Positions 16,442 to 24,823 of a DNA stretch of 64,000 bases are shown one piece after another. The notes below the pieces were generated by a model. The model was not told the DNA's origin. It did no database searches and saw only the letters and a program-made list of their open reading frames with translations. Source of the DNA: Actinomadura sp. NAK00032 (GTDB lineage Bacteria > Actinomycetota > Actinomycetes > Streptosporangiales > Streptosporangiaceae); contig NZ_CP054932.1 of the NCBI RefSeq assembly GCF_013364275.1, positions 3,844,001 through 3,908,000 of the forward strand, written 5' to 3'. The translations under genes and the position numbers were made by a program. Within the stretch, counting starts at the first letter, position 1. Each line of letters begins with the position of its first letter.

Positions 16442-16882
16442 GTGGACGACGCGGCGGAGGTGGCGCGGCGATGCGCCGAGACGATGTACGCACGGGACAA
16501 GGTGGCGCAGGACCTCGCCATGGAGGTCGTGGAGGTCGCGCCGGGCCGGGCGCGCCTGCGCATGGCGGTCGCCGAGACGATGGTGAACGGCTTCGGGATC
16601 GCCCACGGCGGCTACGTGTTCCTGCTCGCCGACTCCGCGTTCGCCTACGCGTGCAACACCCATGACGCCGTGACGGTCGCCGCGTCAGCGGACGTGGTGT
16701 TCGTGGCGAGTGCGCGCGCCGGGGACGTCTTGGAGGCGTCCGCGTCCGAACGGGTCCGCTTCGGCCGCAGCGGCATCTACGACGTGACGGTCCGCCGCGT
16801 CCCGGACGGGGACGTCATCGCGGAGTTCCGGGGCGGCAGCCGCAGCCGGGGCGCACCCGTCATCGGCGGCGACGCCCTCTAG
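16442..16882 (+). CDS. paaI: PaaI-type acyl-CoA thioesterase
   Basis: A 146-residue hotdog thioesterase. GIAHGGYVFLLADSAFAYACN at about 44-64 is the PaaI signature: His-Gly-Gly for the thioester oxyanion and the Asp of ADSAF as catalytic acid. PaaI removes CoA from dead-end intermediates of phenylacetate degradation, but no other paa gene is in the window, so the physiological substrate is uncertain. Starts with GTG. It is divergent from the DDN-type gene and convergent with the DUF5753 regulator. Confidence 0.85.
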   Translation: MDDAAEVARRCAETMYARDKVAQDLAMEVVEVAPGRARLRMAVAETMVNGFGIAHGGYVFLLADSAFAYACNTHDAVTVAASADVVFVASARAGDVLEASASERVRFGRSGIYDVTVRRVPDGDVIAEFRGGSRSRGAPVIGGDAL

Positions 16883-16908
16883 CCGGGTTCTCCTTCGAGC
16901 CGCCCGGC

Positions 16909-17832
16909 TCAGAGCTCCTTCAGGATGCCGGCGAGGAACCGGGCGGTGTCGTCGGGACGCGCCGCCGTGATGCACAGATTGTTCATCGCGCGCATGTAGG
17001 TGTCGACGTCGGTCGGCTTGTCCAGGTAGAGCGCGCTGGTGAGCTGCTCCAGGTAGACGACGTCGGACAGGCCGGGCTCGGCGAAGCGCAGGATCGTGAA
17101 CGGGCCGCCCGCCGCCGCGTGCCCGCCCGCCCCGAACGGCACGATCTGCAGCGTCACGTGGGACAGCTCCGACACCTCGATCAGGTGCCTGATCTGGGCC
17201 CGCATCACCTCGCGGCCGCCGAGCGGGCGGCGCACGACCGCCTCGTCCAGCACGGCCCACAGCGTCGGCGCGTCGGGGGAGGTGAACCGCTCCTGCCGCG
17301 TCGTGCGGACCTGGACGCGCCGCTCGACCTCCTCCTCCGAGGCGTCGGAGTAGCCGAGCCGGACGACCGCGCGCGCGTAGTCCTCGGTCTGCAGCAGCCC
17401 GGGGACGAACTGCAGCTCGTAGGTGCGCAGCAGCGAGGCCGCCTCCTCCAGGCCGAGGTACACCTCGAACCAGCTCGGCAGGATGTCGCCGTAGCGGTGC
17501 CACCAGCCGGGGTTGTTGGCCTCCTTGGCCAGTGCCAGCAGCGGCGCGCGCTCGTCGGGCTCGGAGACGCCGTAGAGCGTGAGCAGGTCGGCGACGTCGC
17601 GCTCCTTGAAGCCGACCCGGCCGAGCTCCATCCGGCTGATCTTGGAGTGGGAGCCGCGGATCTCGTAGCCCGCCTGCTCGGTGGAGATGCCGCGTGCCTC
17701 GCGCAGCCGGCGCAGCTGCGCGCCGAGGAGAATCCGCAGGACGGTGGGCCCGCCGCGCCGGGGATAATCGATCAGCCGTCCGGCCGGATCACCTTCGGAC
17801 GGAGGTGTTGGGGCAGCTGAATCCTGGGACAA
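16909..17832 (-). CDS. XRE-family HTH regulator with DUF5753 (Scr1-type)
   Basis: A 307-residue regulator. Residues about 40-95 form an XRE helix-turn-helix (LRRLREARGISTEQAGYEI, then GSHSKISRMELGR), followed by the DUF5753 domain with its typical PGLLQTEDYARAV and VLDEAVVRRPLGG and LQIVPFGAGGHAA stretches. Actinomycetes carry dozens of these, usually beside a small DUF397 gene; no DUF397 partner is visible here, so it is an orphan. A TTG start at 17832 (LSQDSAAP) gives normal family length; longer versions extend into Pro-rich, non-conserved sequence. Confidence 0.82.
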   Translation of the reverse strand: MSQDSAAPTPPSEGDPAGRLIDYPRRGGPTVLRILLGAQLRRLREARGISTEQAGYEIRGSHSKISRMELGRVGFKERDVADLLTLYGVSEPDERAPLLALAKEANNPGWWHRYGDILPSWFEVYLGLEEAASLLRTYELQFVPGLLQTEDYARAVVRLGYSDASEEEVERRVQVRTTRQERFTSPDAPTLWAVLDEAVVRRPLGGREVMRAQIRHLIEVSELSHVTLQIVPFGAGGHAAAGGPFTILRFAEPGLSDVVYLEQLTSALYLDKPTDVDTYMRAMNNLCITAARPDDTARFLAGILKEL

Positions 17833-18354
17833 GGGGTCACCAGCCAGTCGACGGGTCTGCGTGTGGGCCGCACGGCACCGCCCTATGTTAGAGGATGCGG
17901 ACGCCTTTTTGGGAGGTATGGAAAACGCGCCCGCCGCCGGGCGCGCCACGGGGCGGGCATGCGGAGGGGCAGGTGGGGGCACCCGGCGACCAGTGCTGTC
18001 GGTGGTGGTCCGGCTGCGGAACGTGGTACCGGTGCGCCGCTGCGGTCGGCGCGCGGGTCATTTCACCAGTGGTCGCGGCGCCGTTGGCGGACCAATTAGG
18101 CGCCGTTCTCGGCATTGCCGCGGCTAATCCTGACAGGCCATTCCCACATGCGTCGTACGACGCGTGAATGTCGTGCGTCGCGTGTTTTGGTGAATCTTCG
18201 GGCGGCCGGCGCGGCCCGGCGGCCGGTCCGCGTGACGAAGCTCTCGTCCCGCGCGGGCAAGATCTCGGGCCGCCGGGCGTTGATCAGGGTGAGGCGGCGG
18301 CCGGGCCCGCCGCGCGGCCGATCGGCCGGCCACCACCGTCCATCTGGGGGAAAC
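17833..18354. other. Non-coding stretch between DUF5753 regulator and HPF-like gene
   Basis: This 522-base interval holds no reading frame I believe; those present on either strand are Arg/Gly/Pro-rich and lack ribosome binding sites. It probably carries the divergent promoters. The only distinct element is the 14-bp palindrome at 18150. Confidence 0.5.
18150..18163. promoter_or_regulatory. 14-bp perfect palindrome upstream of HPF-like gene
   Basis: GCGTCGTACGACGC is a perfect palindrome about 190 bases before the HPF-like start codon, in an otherwise unstructured non-coding region. A dimeric regulator site is the simplest reading; the regulator is unknown. Confidence 0.35.
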
Positions 18355-18669
18355 ATGAACGCGACCCGTGAGCGACCGGAGATCCGGTTCCTGACCTCGG
18401 GCGATGTCTCGGCGCACGAGCGCGCGGCGGCGGAGCGCGCCGTCCGCACGGCGCTCGGCGGCGCCCACGGCGTCGGCTCCGTCCAGGTCACGCTGAGCGT
18501 CGTCAACGACCCGTCGCTGCCGCGCCCGGCGCTGGCGCAGGCCGTCGTCGACCTGAACGGCCGGCGCGTCCGCGCCCAGGCCGCCGCGCCGCGCATCGAC
18601 GAGGCCATCGACATGCTCCGCGAGCGCCTGGCGGTCCGGGCGACCTCGCTCCAGGCGGGCCGGTTCTGA
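18355..18669 (+). CDS. HPF/RaiA-like ribosome-associated protein, N-terminal domain only
   Basis: A 104-residue protein whose second half (VQVTLSVVNDP, AQAVVDLNGRRVRAQAAAPRIDEAIDMLRERL) follows the beta-alpha-beta pattern of the S30AE ribosome hibernation domain, including the late AIDxLxxRL helix. The usual actinobacterial long HPF adds a C-terminal dimerisation domain of about 55 residues that is missing here, so this would be a short, RaiA/YfiA-like form. The ATG at 18355 has a GGGGGAA ribosome binding site, which rules out the longer in-frame extension. Assignment is by pattern and moderate. Confidence 0.6.
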   Translation: MNATRERPEIRFLTSGDVSAHERAAAERAVRTALGGAHGVGSVQVTLSVVNDPSLPRPALAQAVVDLNGRRVRAQAAAPRIDEAIDMLRERLAVRATSLQAGRF

Positions 18670-18684
18670 CCCACCGCGCCGCGC

Positions 18685-19464
18685 TCAGGCGTCGCGCCGG
18701 CTCAGGACGAATGCCGCGAAACCGAGCGGGACGAGTGCATACCCGACCAATACGGTCGTCGCCTGCACCGGCGACAGCAGATCGCCGTAGATGGAGTTGT
18801 CCGCGCTGAGCCCCGCCATCTGGCGGGGAAGGCCCCCGAGCATCACCGACGCGGCACGCTCTCCCCACGGGCCGGGCAGGTGCTGGACGAGCGTCGGCAG
18901 GACGTGCCACACGAGGACGACCACCACGATCGGTCCCGCCGCTGAGCGCAGCAGGACGCCGAGCGACAGGCCGAGCAGCGCGAGCACCGGCACCACCGTC
19001 CCGGCGAGGACGATGCCCGGCAGGTCGTGCGCGATGGACGCCTGCTGGTCGGCGAAGGGCCGGTCCCCGATCACGAGCCGGGTGCCGAGGAACGCGCCGA
19101 CCGCCACCGCCTGCCCGGCGACGGCGGCGACCGCCCCGACCACCGCGGCCTTGGCCGCCAGCAGCGTCGCGCGCCTCGGAACGGCGGCCAGGCTCGTGCG
19201 GATCATGCCCGTCCGGTACTCGGACGAGGCGGACAGCACGCCGAGCACGCCGAGGCACAGCGACGCCACCCAGCTCGCGATCTCCTGCAAAGGACGCAGC
19301 AGCAGGTCGTCGCGGCGGTCGGCCTCCAGCCCGTCCCAGACGTGCGCCATCTGGAACGCCAGCAGCACGACGATCCCGGTGAACGCGGCCGTCACCGCGA
19401 GCACCACAGAGGTCGAGCGGATCGAGCGGAGCTTCCACCACTCGGCCGCGAGGGCGTCCGCCAT
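18685..19464 (-). CDS. ABC-2 type exporter permease (second copy)
   Basis: A 259-residue integral membrane protein with about six hydrophobic helices. The amphipathic start ALAAEWWKLRSIRST and the segment SEYRTGMIRTSLAAVPRRATLLAAK are typical of ABC-2 permeases such as those of antibiotic or lantibiotic exporters. It is the last gene of a three-gene unit: its ATG shares one base with the stop of the preceding permease (TGATG), so translation is coupled. The two permeases share motifs along their length and form a heterodimer in the likely complex. Confidence 0.85.
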   Translation of the reverse strand: MADALAAEWWKLRSIRSTSVVLAVTAAFTGIVVLLAFQMAHVWDGLEADRRDDLLLRPLQEIASWVASLCLGVLGVLSASSEYRTGMIRTSLAAVPRRATLLAAKAAVVGAVAAVAGQAVAVGAFLGTRLVIGDRPFADQQASIAHDLPGIVLAGTVVPVLALLGLSLGVLLRSAAGPIVVVVLVWHVLPTLVQHLPGPWGERAASVMLGGLPRQMAGLSADNSIYGDLLSPVQATTVLVGYALVPLGFAAFVLSRRDA

Positions 19465-20249
19465 CACGCGTCCCTCCGCGTGAACACGTACGCGCCGGCT
19501 CCCAGCGCGACGACGACATAGGCCGCCAGCAGCGCCACCGCCGCCCCCGCCGGCAGGGACCCGGGGTCGCCGGACGAGCCCGGCGCCGCCGCGATCTGGT
19601 TCGCCAGCCCGCCCGGCAGCGCCGACCAGATCCGCTCGTCCCACGGGGACGGCAGCAGCCGGACCAGCGGGGGCAGCACGAACAGCACCGCCATGCCGCC
19701 CGTGATCGTCGCCGCGGTCGAGCGCAGCACCGCGCCGAGCCCGAACGCCACCAGGGTGATCGCCGCCGTCTCCAGCCCGACCCACAGCAGATGCGCCGCG
19801 ACGTCGGCCGCCCGCCCCTGGAACGCGGGCACCGCCCGGTCGCCGACGATGACGTCACCCGCGACGGTGCCGGCGGCCAGCGCGACCCAGGCGGCCGCGG
19901 CCATGAGGGCCGCCGCGACGCCCGCCTTCGCCAGGAACGGCGCGATCCGGCGCGGCATCGCGGCCAGCGTCGTCCGGATCATCCCGGACGAGTACTCCGA
20001 CGTCACTGTCAGCGCCCCCAGCACCACCGCGCACACCGGCAGTGCGAGCGCGAGCGGCTGCTCCGCGGGCGCCGCCTTCGCCGTCGCCCGGCGCTCCGCC
20101 GAGAGCCCGTCCCAGTACCGGGTCACGTACCACGACCACAGCACGCACAGCAGCATGAACGCGGCGACCGTGCCGAGGACGGCGGCCGTCGAGCGGACGG
20201 TCCGCAGCTTGTACCACTCCGCCGCGATCGCGTCGCCCGGCCCGGTCAT
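19464..20249 (-). CDS. ABC-2 type exporter permease (first copy)
   Basis: A 261-residue paralogue of the downstream permease with the same landmarks: AIAAEWYKLRTVRST at the start and SEYSSGMIRTTLAAMPRRIAPFLAK after the second helix. About six transmembrane helices. The start ATG overlaps the stop of the ATPase gene (ATGA). The substrate cannot be told from sequence; adjacent two-component genes suggest that export is induced by a cell-envelope signal or toxic compound, which is inference from arrangement. Confidence 0.85.
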   Translation of the reverse strand: MTGPGDAIAAEWYKLRTVRSTAAVLGTVAAFMLLCVLWSWYVTRYWDGLSAERRATAKAAPAEQPLALALPVCAVVLGALTVTSEYSSGMIRTTLAAMPRRIAPFLAKAGVAAALMAAAAWVALAAGTVAGDVIVGDRAVPAFQGRAADVAAHLLWVGLETAAITLVAFGLGAVLRSTAATITGGMAVLFVLPPLVRLLPSPWDERIWSALPGGLANQIAAAPGSSGDPGSLPAGAAVALLAAYVVVALGAGAYVFTRRDA

Positions 20250-21151
20250 CGCGCCACCGCCCCGAACTCGGTGCTGTCCGCGGTCAGCCGCATGTAGGCC
20301 TCCTCCAGGGACGCGCTGCGCGGCGTCACCTCGTACAGCGGGATCCCGTTCGCCGCGGCCGTGTCGCCGATCGCGGCGACGTCCAGCCCGGTCACGGTGA
20401 GCGCCCCGTCCCGCGCGGACTCGACGCCGCCGCCGGCGCGGGCCAGCACGGCGGACAGCTCGGCGGGACGCGGCGAGCGGACCAGGACGCCGCGCCCGAA
20501 CCGGTCGGCCAGCTCCCGCACCGACGTGTCCGCGATCAGCCGGCCCCGCCCGATGACGACCAGGCGGTCGGCGGTCAGCTCCATCTCGCTCATCAGATGG
20601 CTGGAGATCAGCACCGTCCGCCCCTCGGCGGCCAGTGACCGCATCAGCTCGCGGATCCAGCGGACGCCGTCCGGGTCCAGGCCGTTCACCGGCTCGTCGA
20701 ACATCAGCACGCCCGGGTCGCCGAGCAGCGCCGCCGCGATGCCGAGCCGCTGCCGCATGCCGAGCGAGAACCCGCCGACCCGCCGGCGCGCCACCCCGGC
20801 CAGGCCCACCTGCTCCAGTACCTCCGCCACCCGGCGCGTCCCGATCCCGTTGCTGCGCGCCAGCCACCCGAGGTGGTCGAACGCGCGGCGGCCGCCGTGC
20901 ACGGCGCCCGCGTCCAGCAGGGCGCCCACGTCCCGCATCGGCCGCCGCAGCGCCGCGTACCGGCCCCCGTTCACCAGCGCCTCGCCGGACTCCGCCCTGT
21001 CCAGCCCCAGCAGGACGCGCATCGTCGTCGACTTCCCGGCGCCGTTCGGGCCGAGGAAGCCGGTCACCGTCCCCGGCCGCACCACGAAGGACAGGCGGTC
21101 CACCGCGGTCGTCCCGCCGTAGCGCTTGGTCAGCTCGCGTACCTCGATCAT
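20246..21151 (-). CDS. ABC exporter ATP-binding protein
   Basis: A 301-residue ABC ATPase of the drug/lantibiotic exporter (CcmA/DrrA) type: Walker A GPNGAGKST near residue 35, signature FSLGMRQRLGIA, Walker B VLMFDEPVNGLD, switch His in ISSHLMSE, and a C-terminal beta domain (VLVRSPRPAELSAVL onward) as in exporter ATPases. First gene of the ATPase-permease-permease unit, with stop/start overlaps at both junctions. It is divergent from the histidine kinase gene across a 156-base gap that should contain both promoters. Confidence 0.9.
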   Translation of the reverse strand: MIEVRELTKRYGGTTAVDRLSFVVRPGTVTGFLGPNGAGKSTTMRVLLGLDRAESGEALVNGGRYAALRRPMRDVGALLDAGAVHGGRRAFDHLGWLARSNGIGTRRVAEVLEQVGLAGVARRRVGGFSLGMRQRLGIAAALLGDPGVLMFDEPVNGLDPDGVRWIRELMRSLAAEGRTVLISSHLMSEMELTADRLVVIGRGRLIADTSVRELADRFGRGVLVRSPRPAELSAVLARAGGGVESARDGALTVTGLDVAAIGDTAAANGIPLYEVTPRSASLEEAYMRLTADSTEFGAVAR

Positions 21152-21307
21152 GCCGTCAACGCTCCCGCCGGACGTGCCCGCCGCGCATCGGAGCGCGGGC
21201 GGGACCCGCCCGTCCGACCGTGCGCGGAGCACGGGCCCCGCATCCGACCCCGGTATGACGGCCGGCGGTCGGAGGCGCCATCCCGCTCCGCCCGCTACCG
21301 TCGTGAC

Positions 21308-22441
21308 GTGGACGAATCCGAACTGCGCTCGCCGTTCTTCATGCGGTTCGGCCGGCGCGCCCTCATCTGGCTGGATGCCGGGGCAGCGGTCGTCTACACG
21401 CTCCTGATGCTGACGCTCTCCGCCGCCCCGGAGGCCTCCGCGCTCGCCGCCGTCCCGGTCGCCGCCGCCGCGGGCCTGCCCCTCGCGGTGCGGCGGCTGT
21501 GGCCCGTCCCCGTCTTCGCCGCCGTCCTGGCCGCGTCCACCGCCGCCCTCGTCCTCGGGCTGCCGTTCGACTCCTACGCCGCCGCCGCGTACGCGCTCTA
21601 CCCGGTCGCGCTGGCCCGGCGGCGGCGCCGCTGGATCCCCACCCCGCTGATCGGCGTCGCCAGCGCCGTCGTGATCTTCGGCGGCGCCATCCTGGGCCCC
21701 GCCGACTGGCACGCCGGGAAGGCCGGGGAGGCCGTGCTCGGGCTCGCCGTCCTCGGGGCGTCCTGGACGCTCGGCCGCGTCGTCCGCGAGCGTCGCGCCG
21801 AGGCCGACCGGTCCGCCCGCCGGCTCGTCGACCAGGCCGTCTCGGACGAGCGGCTCCGCATCGCCCGCGAACTCCACGACGTGGTCGCGCACAGCATGAG
21901 CCTGATCGCCGTGAAGGCCGGGGTGGCCGTCCACGTCGCGGAGGCCCGCCCCGAGGAGGGCCTCGACGCCCTGCGCGTCATCGAGACCACCAGCCGCGGC
22001 TCCCTCGCGGAGATGCGCCACCTCCTCGGCGTCCTGCGCACCGACGCCGACCTCGGCCCGGCCCCCGGCCTCGCCGACCTCACCGCCCTCGCGGAGCGCG
22101 CCGCGATGGCCGGCGTCCACGTCGACCTGGACGTGGACGCCCCCGTCCTCCCCGAAGGCGTCGCCCTCTCCACCTACCGCATCGTCCAGGAGGCGGTCAC
22201 GAACGTCGTCAAGCACGCCGCGCCCGCCCGGTGCCGCGTCCGCGTCAGGGCCGACGGGGAGCGCGTGCGCGTCGACGTCACCGACGACGGGCCCGGCGTC
22301 CGCGTCCTGCCGGGCGGCGACGGGGGCCACGGGCTCATCGGCATGCGCGAACGCGTCATGATGTACGGCGGCGACTTCACCGCCGGGCCCCGGCGGGGCG
22401 GCGGATTCGCCGTGTCCGCCGACTTCCCGTACGAACCCTAG
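21308..22441 (+). CDS. Sensor histidine kinase (NarL-type partner, HisKA_3)
   Basis: A 377-residue membrane kinase. Four to five hydrophobic helices occupy residues about 20-155, with no extracellular domain of any size, typical of intramembrane-sensing kinases linked to ABC exporters. The dimerisation/phosphoacceptor box ERLRIARELHDVVAHS puts the phosphorylated His at 190. The ATPase domain shows EAVTNVVKHA (N box) and DDGPGV plus GLIGMRER (G boxes). GTG start at 21308. The response regulator follows by eight bases. Confidence 0.88.
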   Translation: MDESELRSPFFMRFGRRALIWLDAGAAVVYTLLMLTLSAAPEASALAAVPVAAAAGLPLAVRRLWPVPVFAAVLAASTAALVLGLPFDSYAAAAYALYPVALARRRRRWIPTPLIGVASAVVIFGGAILGPADWHAGKAGEAVLGLAVLGASWTLGRVVRERRAEADRSARRLVDQAVSDERLRIARELHDVVAHSMSLIAVKAGVAVHVAEARPEEGLDALRVIETTSRGSLAEMRHLLGVLRTDADLGPAPGLADLTALAERAAMAGVHVDLDVDAPVLPEGVALSTYRIVQEAVTNVVKHAAPARCRVRVRADGERVRVDVTDDGPGVRVLPGGDGGHGLIGMRERVMMYGGDFTAGPRRGGGFAVSADFPYEP

Positions 22442-22449
22442 GAAGACCG

Positions 22450-23106
22450 TTGGAACTGCGCGTCCTCGTCGCCGACGACCAGGCCCTGCTGCGCGGCAGC
22501 TTTCGCGTCCTCATCGACACCGCGCCCGGCCTCCGCGCCGTCGGCGAGGCCGGCACCGGTGCCGAGGCCGTCGAACTGGCCGCGCGCGAGCGCCCCGACG
22601 TCGTCCTCATGGACGTCCGCATGCCGGAGATGGACGGCATCGAGGCGACCCGGCGGATCTGCGCCGACCTCCCGGACGTGCGCGTGCTGATCCTCACGAC
22701 CTTCGACCTGGACGCCTACGTGTACTCGGCGCTCAAGGCGGGGGCGAGCGGCTTCCTGCTGAAGGACACCCCGCCCGCCGACCTGCTGTCCGCCGTCCGC
22801 GCCGTCGCGGCCGGCGAGGCGCTGCTCGCCCCCACGGTGACCCGCCGCCTGATCGCCGAGTTCGTCCGCCGCCCCGCCCCCGTCCAGCAGCCGCCCGCCG
22901 CGCTGGACGCGCTGACCGACCGGGAGCGGGAGGTCCTCACGCTCATCGCCCGGGGCCTGTCCAACACCGAGCTGGCCGAGCACCTGCACCTCAGCCCCGC
23001 CACGGTGAAGACCCACATCGGCCACCTGCTCTCCAAGCTGCAGGCCCGCGACCGGGCGCAGCTGGTGATCGCCGCCTACGAGACGCGCCTGGTCCAGCCC
23101 GGCTAG
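22450..23106 (+). CDS. NarL/FixJ-family response regulator
   Basis: A 218-residue regulator with receiver domain (acidic pair DD near residues 9-10, phosphorylated Asp55 in LMDVRMP, Lys in LLKDTPP) and a C-terminal LuxR-type HTH (LTDREREVLTLIARGLSNTELAEHLHLSPATVKTHIGHLLSKL). It starts with TTG at 22450, eight bases after the kinase and behind GGAAG. It most likely controls the divergent ABC exporter operon. Confidence 0.9.
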   Translation: MELRVLVADDQALLRGSFRVLIDTAPGLRAVGEAGTGAEAVELAARERPDVVLMDVRMPEMDGIEATRRICADLPDVRVLILTTFDLDAYVYSALKAGASGFLLKDTPPADLLSAVRAVAAGEALLAPTVTRRLIAEFVRRPAPVQQPPAALDALTDREREVLTLIARGLSNTELAEHLHLSPATVKTHIGHLLSKLQARDRAQLVIAAYETRLVQPG

Positions 23107-23109
23107 CGG

Positions 23110-24006
23110 TCAGACCAGCGCCGGGGCGAGCCGCTCGTACAGATCGGCGGACGAGGCCAGATCCGGGGCGAGGGCCGCGATGACCACATGGTCGGCGCCG
23201 GCGTCCAGATGGTCCTGGACCCGCTTGCCGATCGCGGCCTCATCGCCCCAGGCGAAGCACGCGTCGACGACCTCGTCCGAACCGCCGCCGGCCAGTGCCT
23301 CGTCCGGGTAGCCCAGCTCCCGCAGCACGCGTGCGTAGGGCGAGCCCGGAAGGCTGAGCAGCGGCATCTGCCGGGCGGTGGCGCGCGCCTTCCCGGGGTC
23401 GGTCTCCAGGATCGTGGTCAGCGTGACGACCAGGAGCTTGTCCGGGCCCAGCCGCTCCCTCGCCGCCCTGGTGTGCTCGACGGGCATCGCCGCGGGCAGC
23501 GCCCCGTCCGCCCGCTCGCGCGCGAGGCCCTGCATCTTCGGGCCGAGCGCCGCCAGCAGCCGGGGGAACGGAACCTCGGGCACCGGCGCTGCGGCGACCG
23601 CCGCGTCCATCCCGTCAAGGTACTCCCGCATCCGGGCCAGCGGGCTCGTCCACTTCTGACCGCTCCGCTCGACGGACGCGGCCATGCTGACGCCCACGCC
23701 GAGCGCGAGCCGGCCCGGATGGGCGTCGGCGAGGACCGACGCCGCGCCCTGCATGGCGGCGGGATGCCGCGCCCACAGGTTCGCCACCCCCGACCCGAGG
23801 ACGATCCGCTCCGTCGCCCCGAGCAGCACGCCCAGCTGCGCGAAGACCTCGCGGCCCCCGATGGCCTCGTTCGTCCAGAGCGACCCGTAGCCCGCGTCCT
23901 CGATGCGCCGGGCCGCCCGCCGCCACTCCTCGGCGGGGGCGAGCGGCGTCATCAGCCCCGTGCCGACCCTGCCGAGCCGCTCCCGCATCAGCCGTACCGC
24001 CGTCAT
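23110..24006 (-). CDS. LLM-class F420-dependent oxidoreductase
   Basis: A 298-residue TIM-barrel flavin enzyme of the luciferase-like class. SLWTNEAIGGREVFAQLGVLLGAT, VLGSGVANLWARHPAAMQGAASVL and GRLALGVGVS are the usual strand and cofactor-binding segments; actinobacterial members with this layout use F420 rather than FMN. The ATG at 24006 follows AGGAGGA. It is divergent from a TetR gene with a short shared intergenic region, the classic regulator-target arrangement. Confidence 0.85.
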   Translation of the reverse strand: MTAVRLMRERLGRVGTGLMTPLAPAEEWRRAARRIEDAGYGSLWTNEAIGGREVFAQLGVLLGATERIVLGSGVANLWARHPAAMQGAASVLADAHPGRLALGVGVSMAASVERSGQKWTSPLARMREYLDGMDAAVAAAPVPEVPFPRLLAALGPKMQGLARERADGALPAAMPVEHTRAARERLGPDKLLVVTLTTILETDPGKARATARQMPLLSLPGSPYARVLRELGYPDEALAGGGSDEVVDACFAWGDEAAIGKRVQDHLDAGADHVVIAALAPDLASSADLYERLAPALV

Positions 24007-24015
24007 CGGTCCTCC

Positions 24016-24074
24016 TATAATCGGAACGTACAACCCGCTTAGGACGTTACCGGAACGACCGCCCCGCTTGTCAA
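24016..24074. promoter_or_regulatory. Divergent promoter/operator region, LLM gene and TetR gene
   Basis: On the minus strand TTGACA (24074-24069) stands 18-19 bases from TAACGT (24049-24044), a reasonable promoter for the LLM gene. On the plus strand TATAAT lies at 24016-24021 and would serve the TetR gene, though no good -35 precedes it. CGGAACG occurs twice (24022-24028 and 24051-24057), and GGAACGT faces an imperfect partner ACGTTACC, so this is probably the TetR operator. Confidence 0.45.
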
Positions 24075-24093
24075 CGCACCGAAGGAGGACGGC

Positions 24094-24789
24094 GTGAGCA
24101 CCCCGCCCAGGCGCGCCGACGCCCGCCGGAACCGCGAGCGCATCCTGCGGGCGGCGTTCGAGGCGTTCGCCGCCGAGGGCCACCTCGTCCCGCTCGACGA
24201 CATCGCCCGCCGCGCCGGCGTGGGGGCCGGCACGGTGTACCGCAACTTCGCCACCAAGGAGGCCCTGTTCGCGGCCGTGGTCACCGACCGCGTCGAACAG
24301 ATCGTGACCGAGGCGAAGGCGCTCGGGGACGCGGCGGAGCCGGGCGAGGCCTTCTATGGTTTCGTTACGGAGGTCGTCCAGCGGGCCATGTTCAACCACG
24401 CACTGAGCGAGGCGCTGGCGGCCGATATCGGCAGTTTCGACGCGTGCGGCATGGACGCCCAGTTCACCGCGGCCGTCGACGTCCTGCTGCGAAGGGCCCA
24501 GGCCGCCGGCGCCGTGCGCGCCGACGTCGACGTCCAGGACGTGCGCGCACTCATGACGGCCGCGATGTACATGGAGCGCCGGCACGGAGGCGACGGCCGC
24601 CTGGCGTCCCTCGCGTACGACGCGCTCCGCCCCGAAGTAACGAAACGAAACGAAACAAACTTCGCCCGCTGTGAACTCTGCGCGGCCCCCCTCACACCGG
24701 CTCCGACCGGCCGCCCCGCCCGCTTCTGCAGCGCCGCCTGCCGCCAGAAGGCCCACCGGCGCAAGCGGACCCCCCCGAAAACCAGTTGA
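24094..24789 (+). CDS. TetR-family regulator with C-terminal zinc-finger-like tail
   Basis: A 231-residue regulator. Residues about 12-60 form the TetR HTH (RERILRAAFEAFAAEG, then LDDIARRAGVGAGTVYRNFATKEAL). The ligand-binding region is ordinary to about residue 190. Then comes an unusual basic tail, CELCAAPLTPAPTGRPARFCSAACRQKAHRR, with a CxxC/CxxxC/His pattern like the small zinc fingers widespread in actinobacteria. GTG start at 24094. The tail could add DNA contacts or be a recent fusion; a stretch of lower GC content (AACGAAACGAAACG) sits at the junction. It probably represses the divergent LLM gene. Confidence 0.82.
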   Translation: MSTPPRRADARRNRERILRAAFEAFAAEGHLVPLDDIARRAGVGAGTVYRNFATKEALFAAVVTDRVEQIVTEAKALGDAAEPGEAFYGFVTEVVQRAMFNHALSEALAADIGSFDACGMDAQFTAAVDVLLRRAQAAGAVRADVDVQDVRALMTAAMYMERRHGGDGRLASLAYDALRPEVTKRNETNFARCELCAAPLTPAPTGRPARFCSAACRQKAHRRKRTPPKTS

Positions 24790-24823
24790 GCCCCACCACC
24801 CCCTCGGGCACCCTGACCGGACC

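Noticed and set aside
17895..18167. 90-codon frame divergent from the DUF5753 gene (possible DUF397 partner)
   Set aside because: The peptide lacks the DUF397 sequence pattern, has no ribosome binding site and shows Gly/Arg/Trp-rich composition typical of random GC-rich translation.
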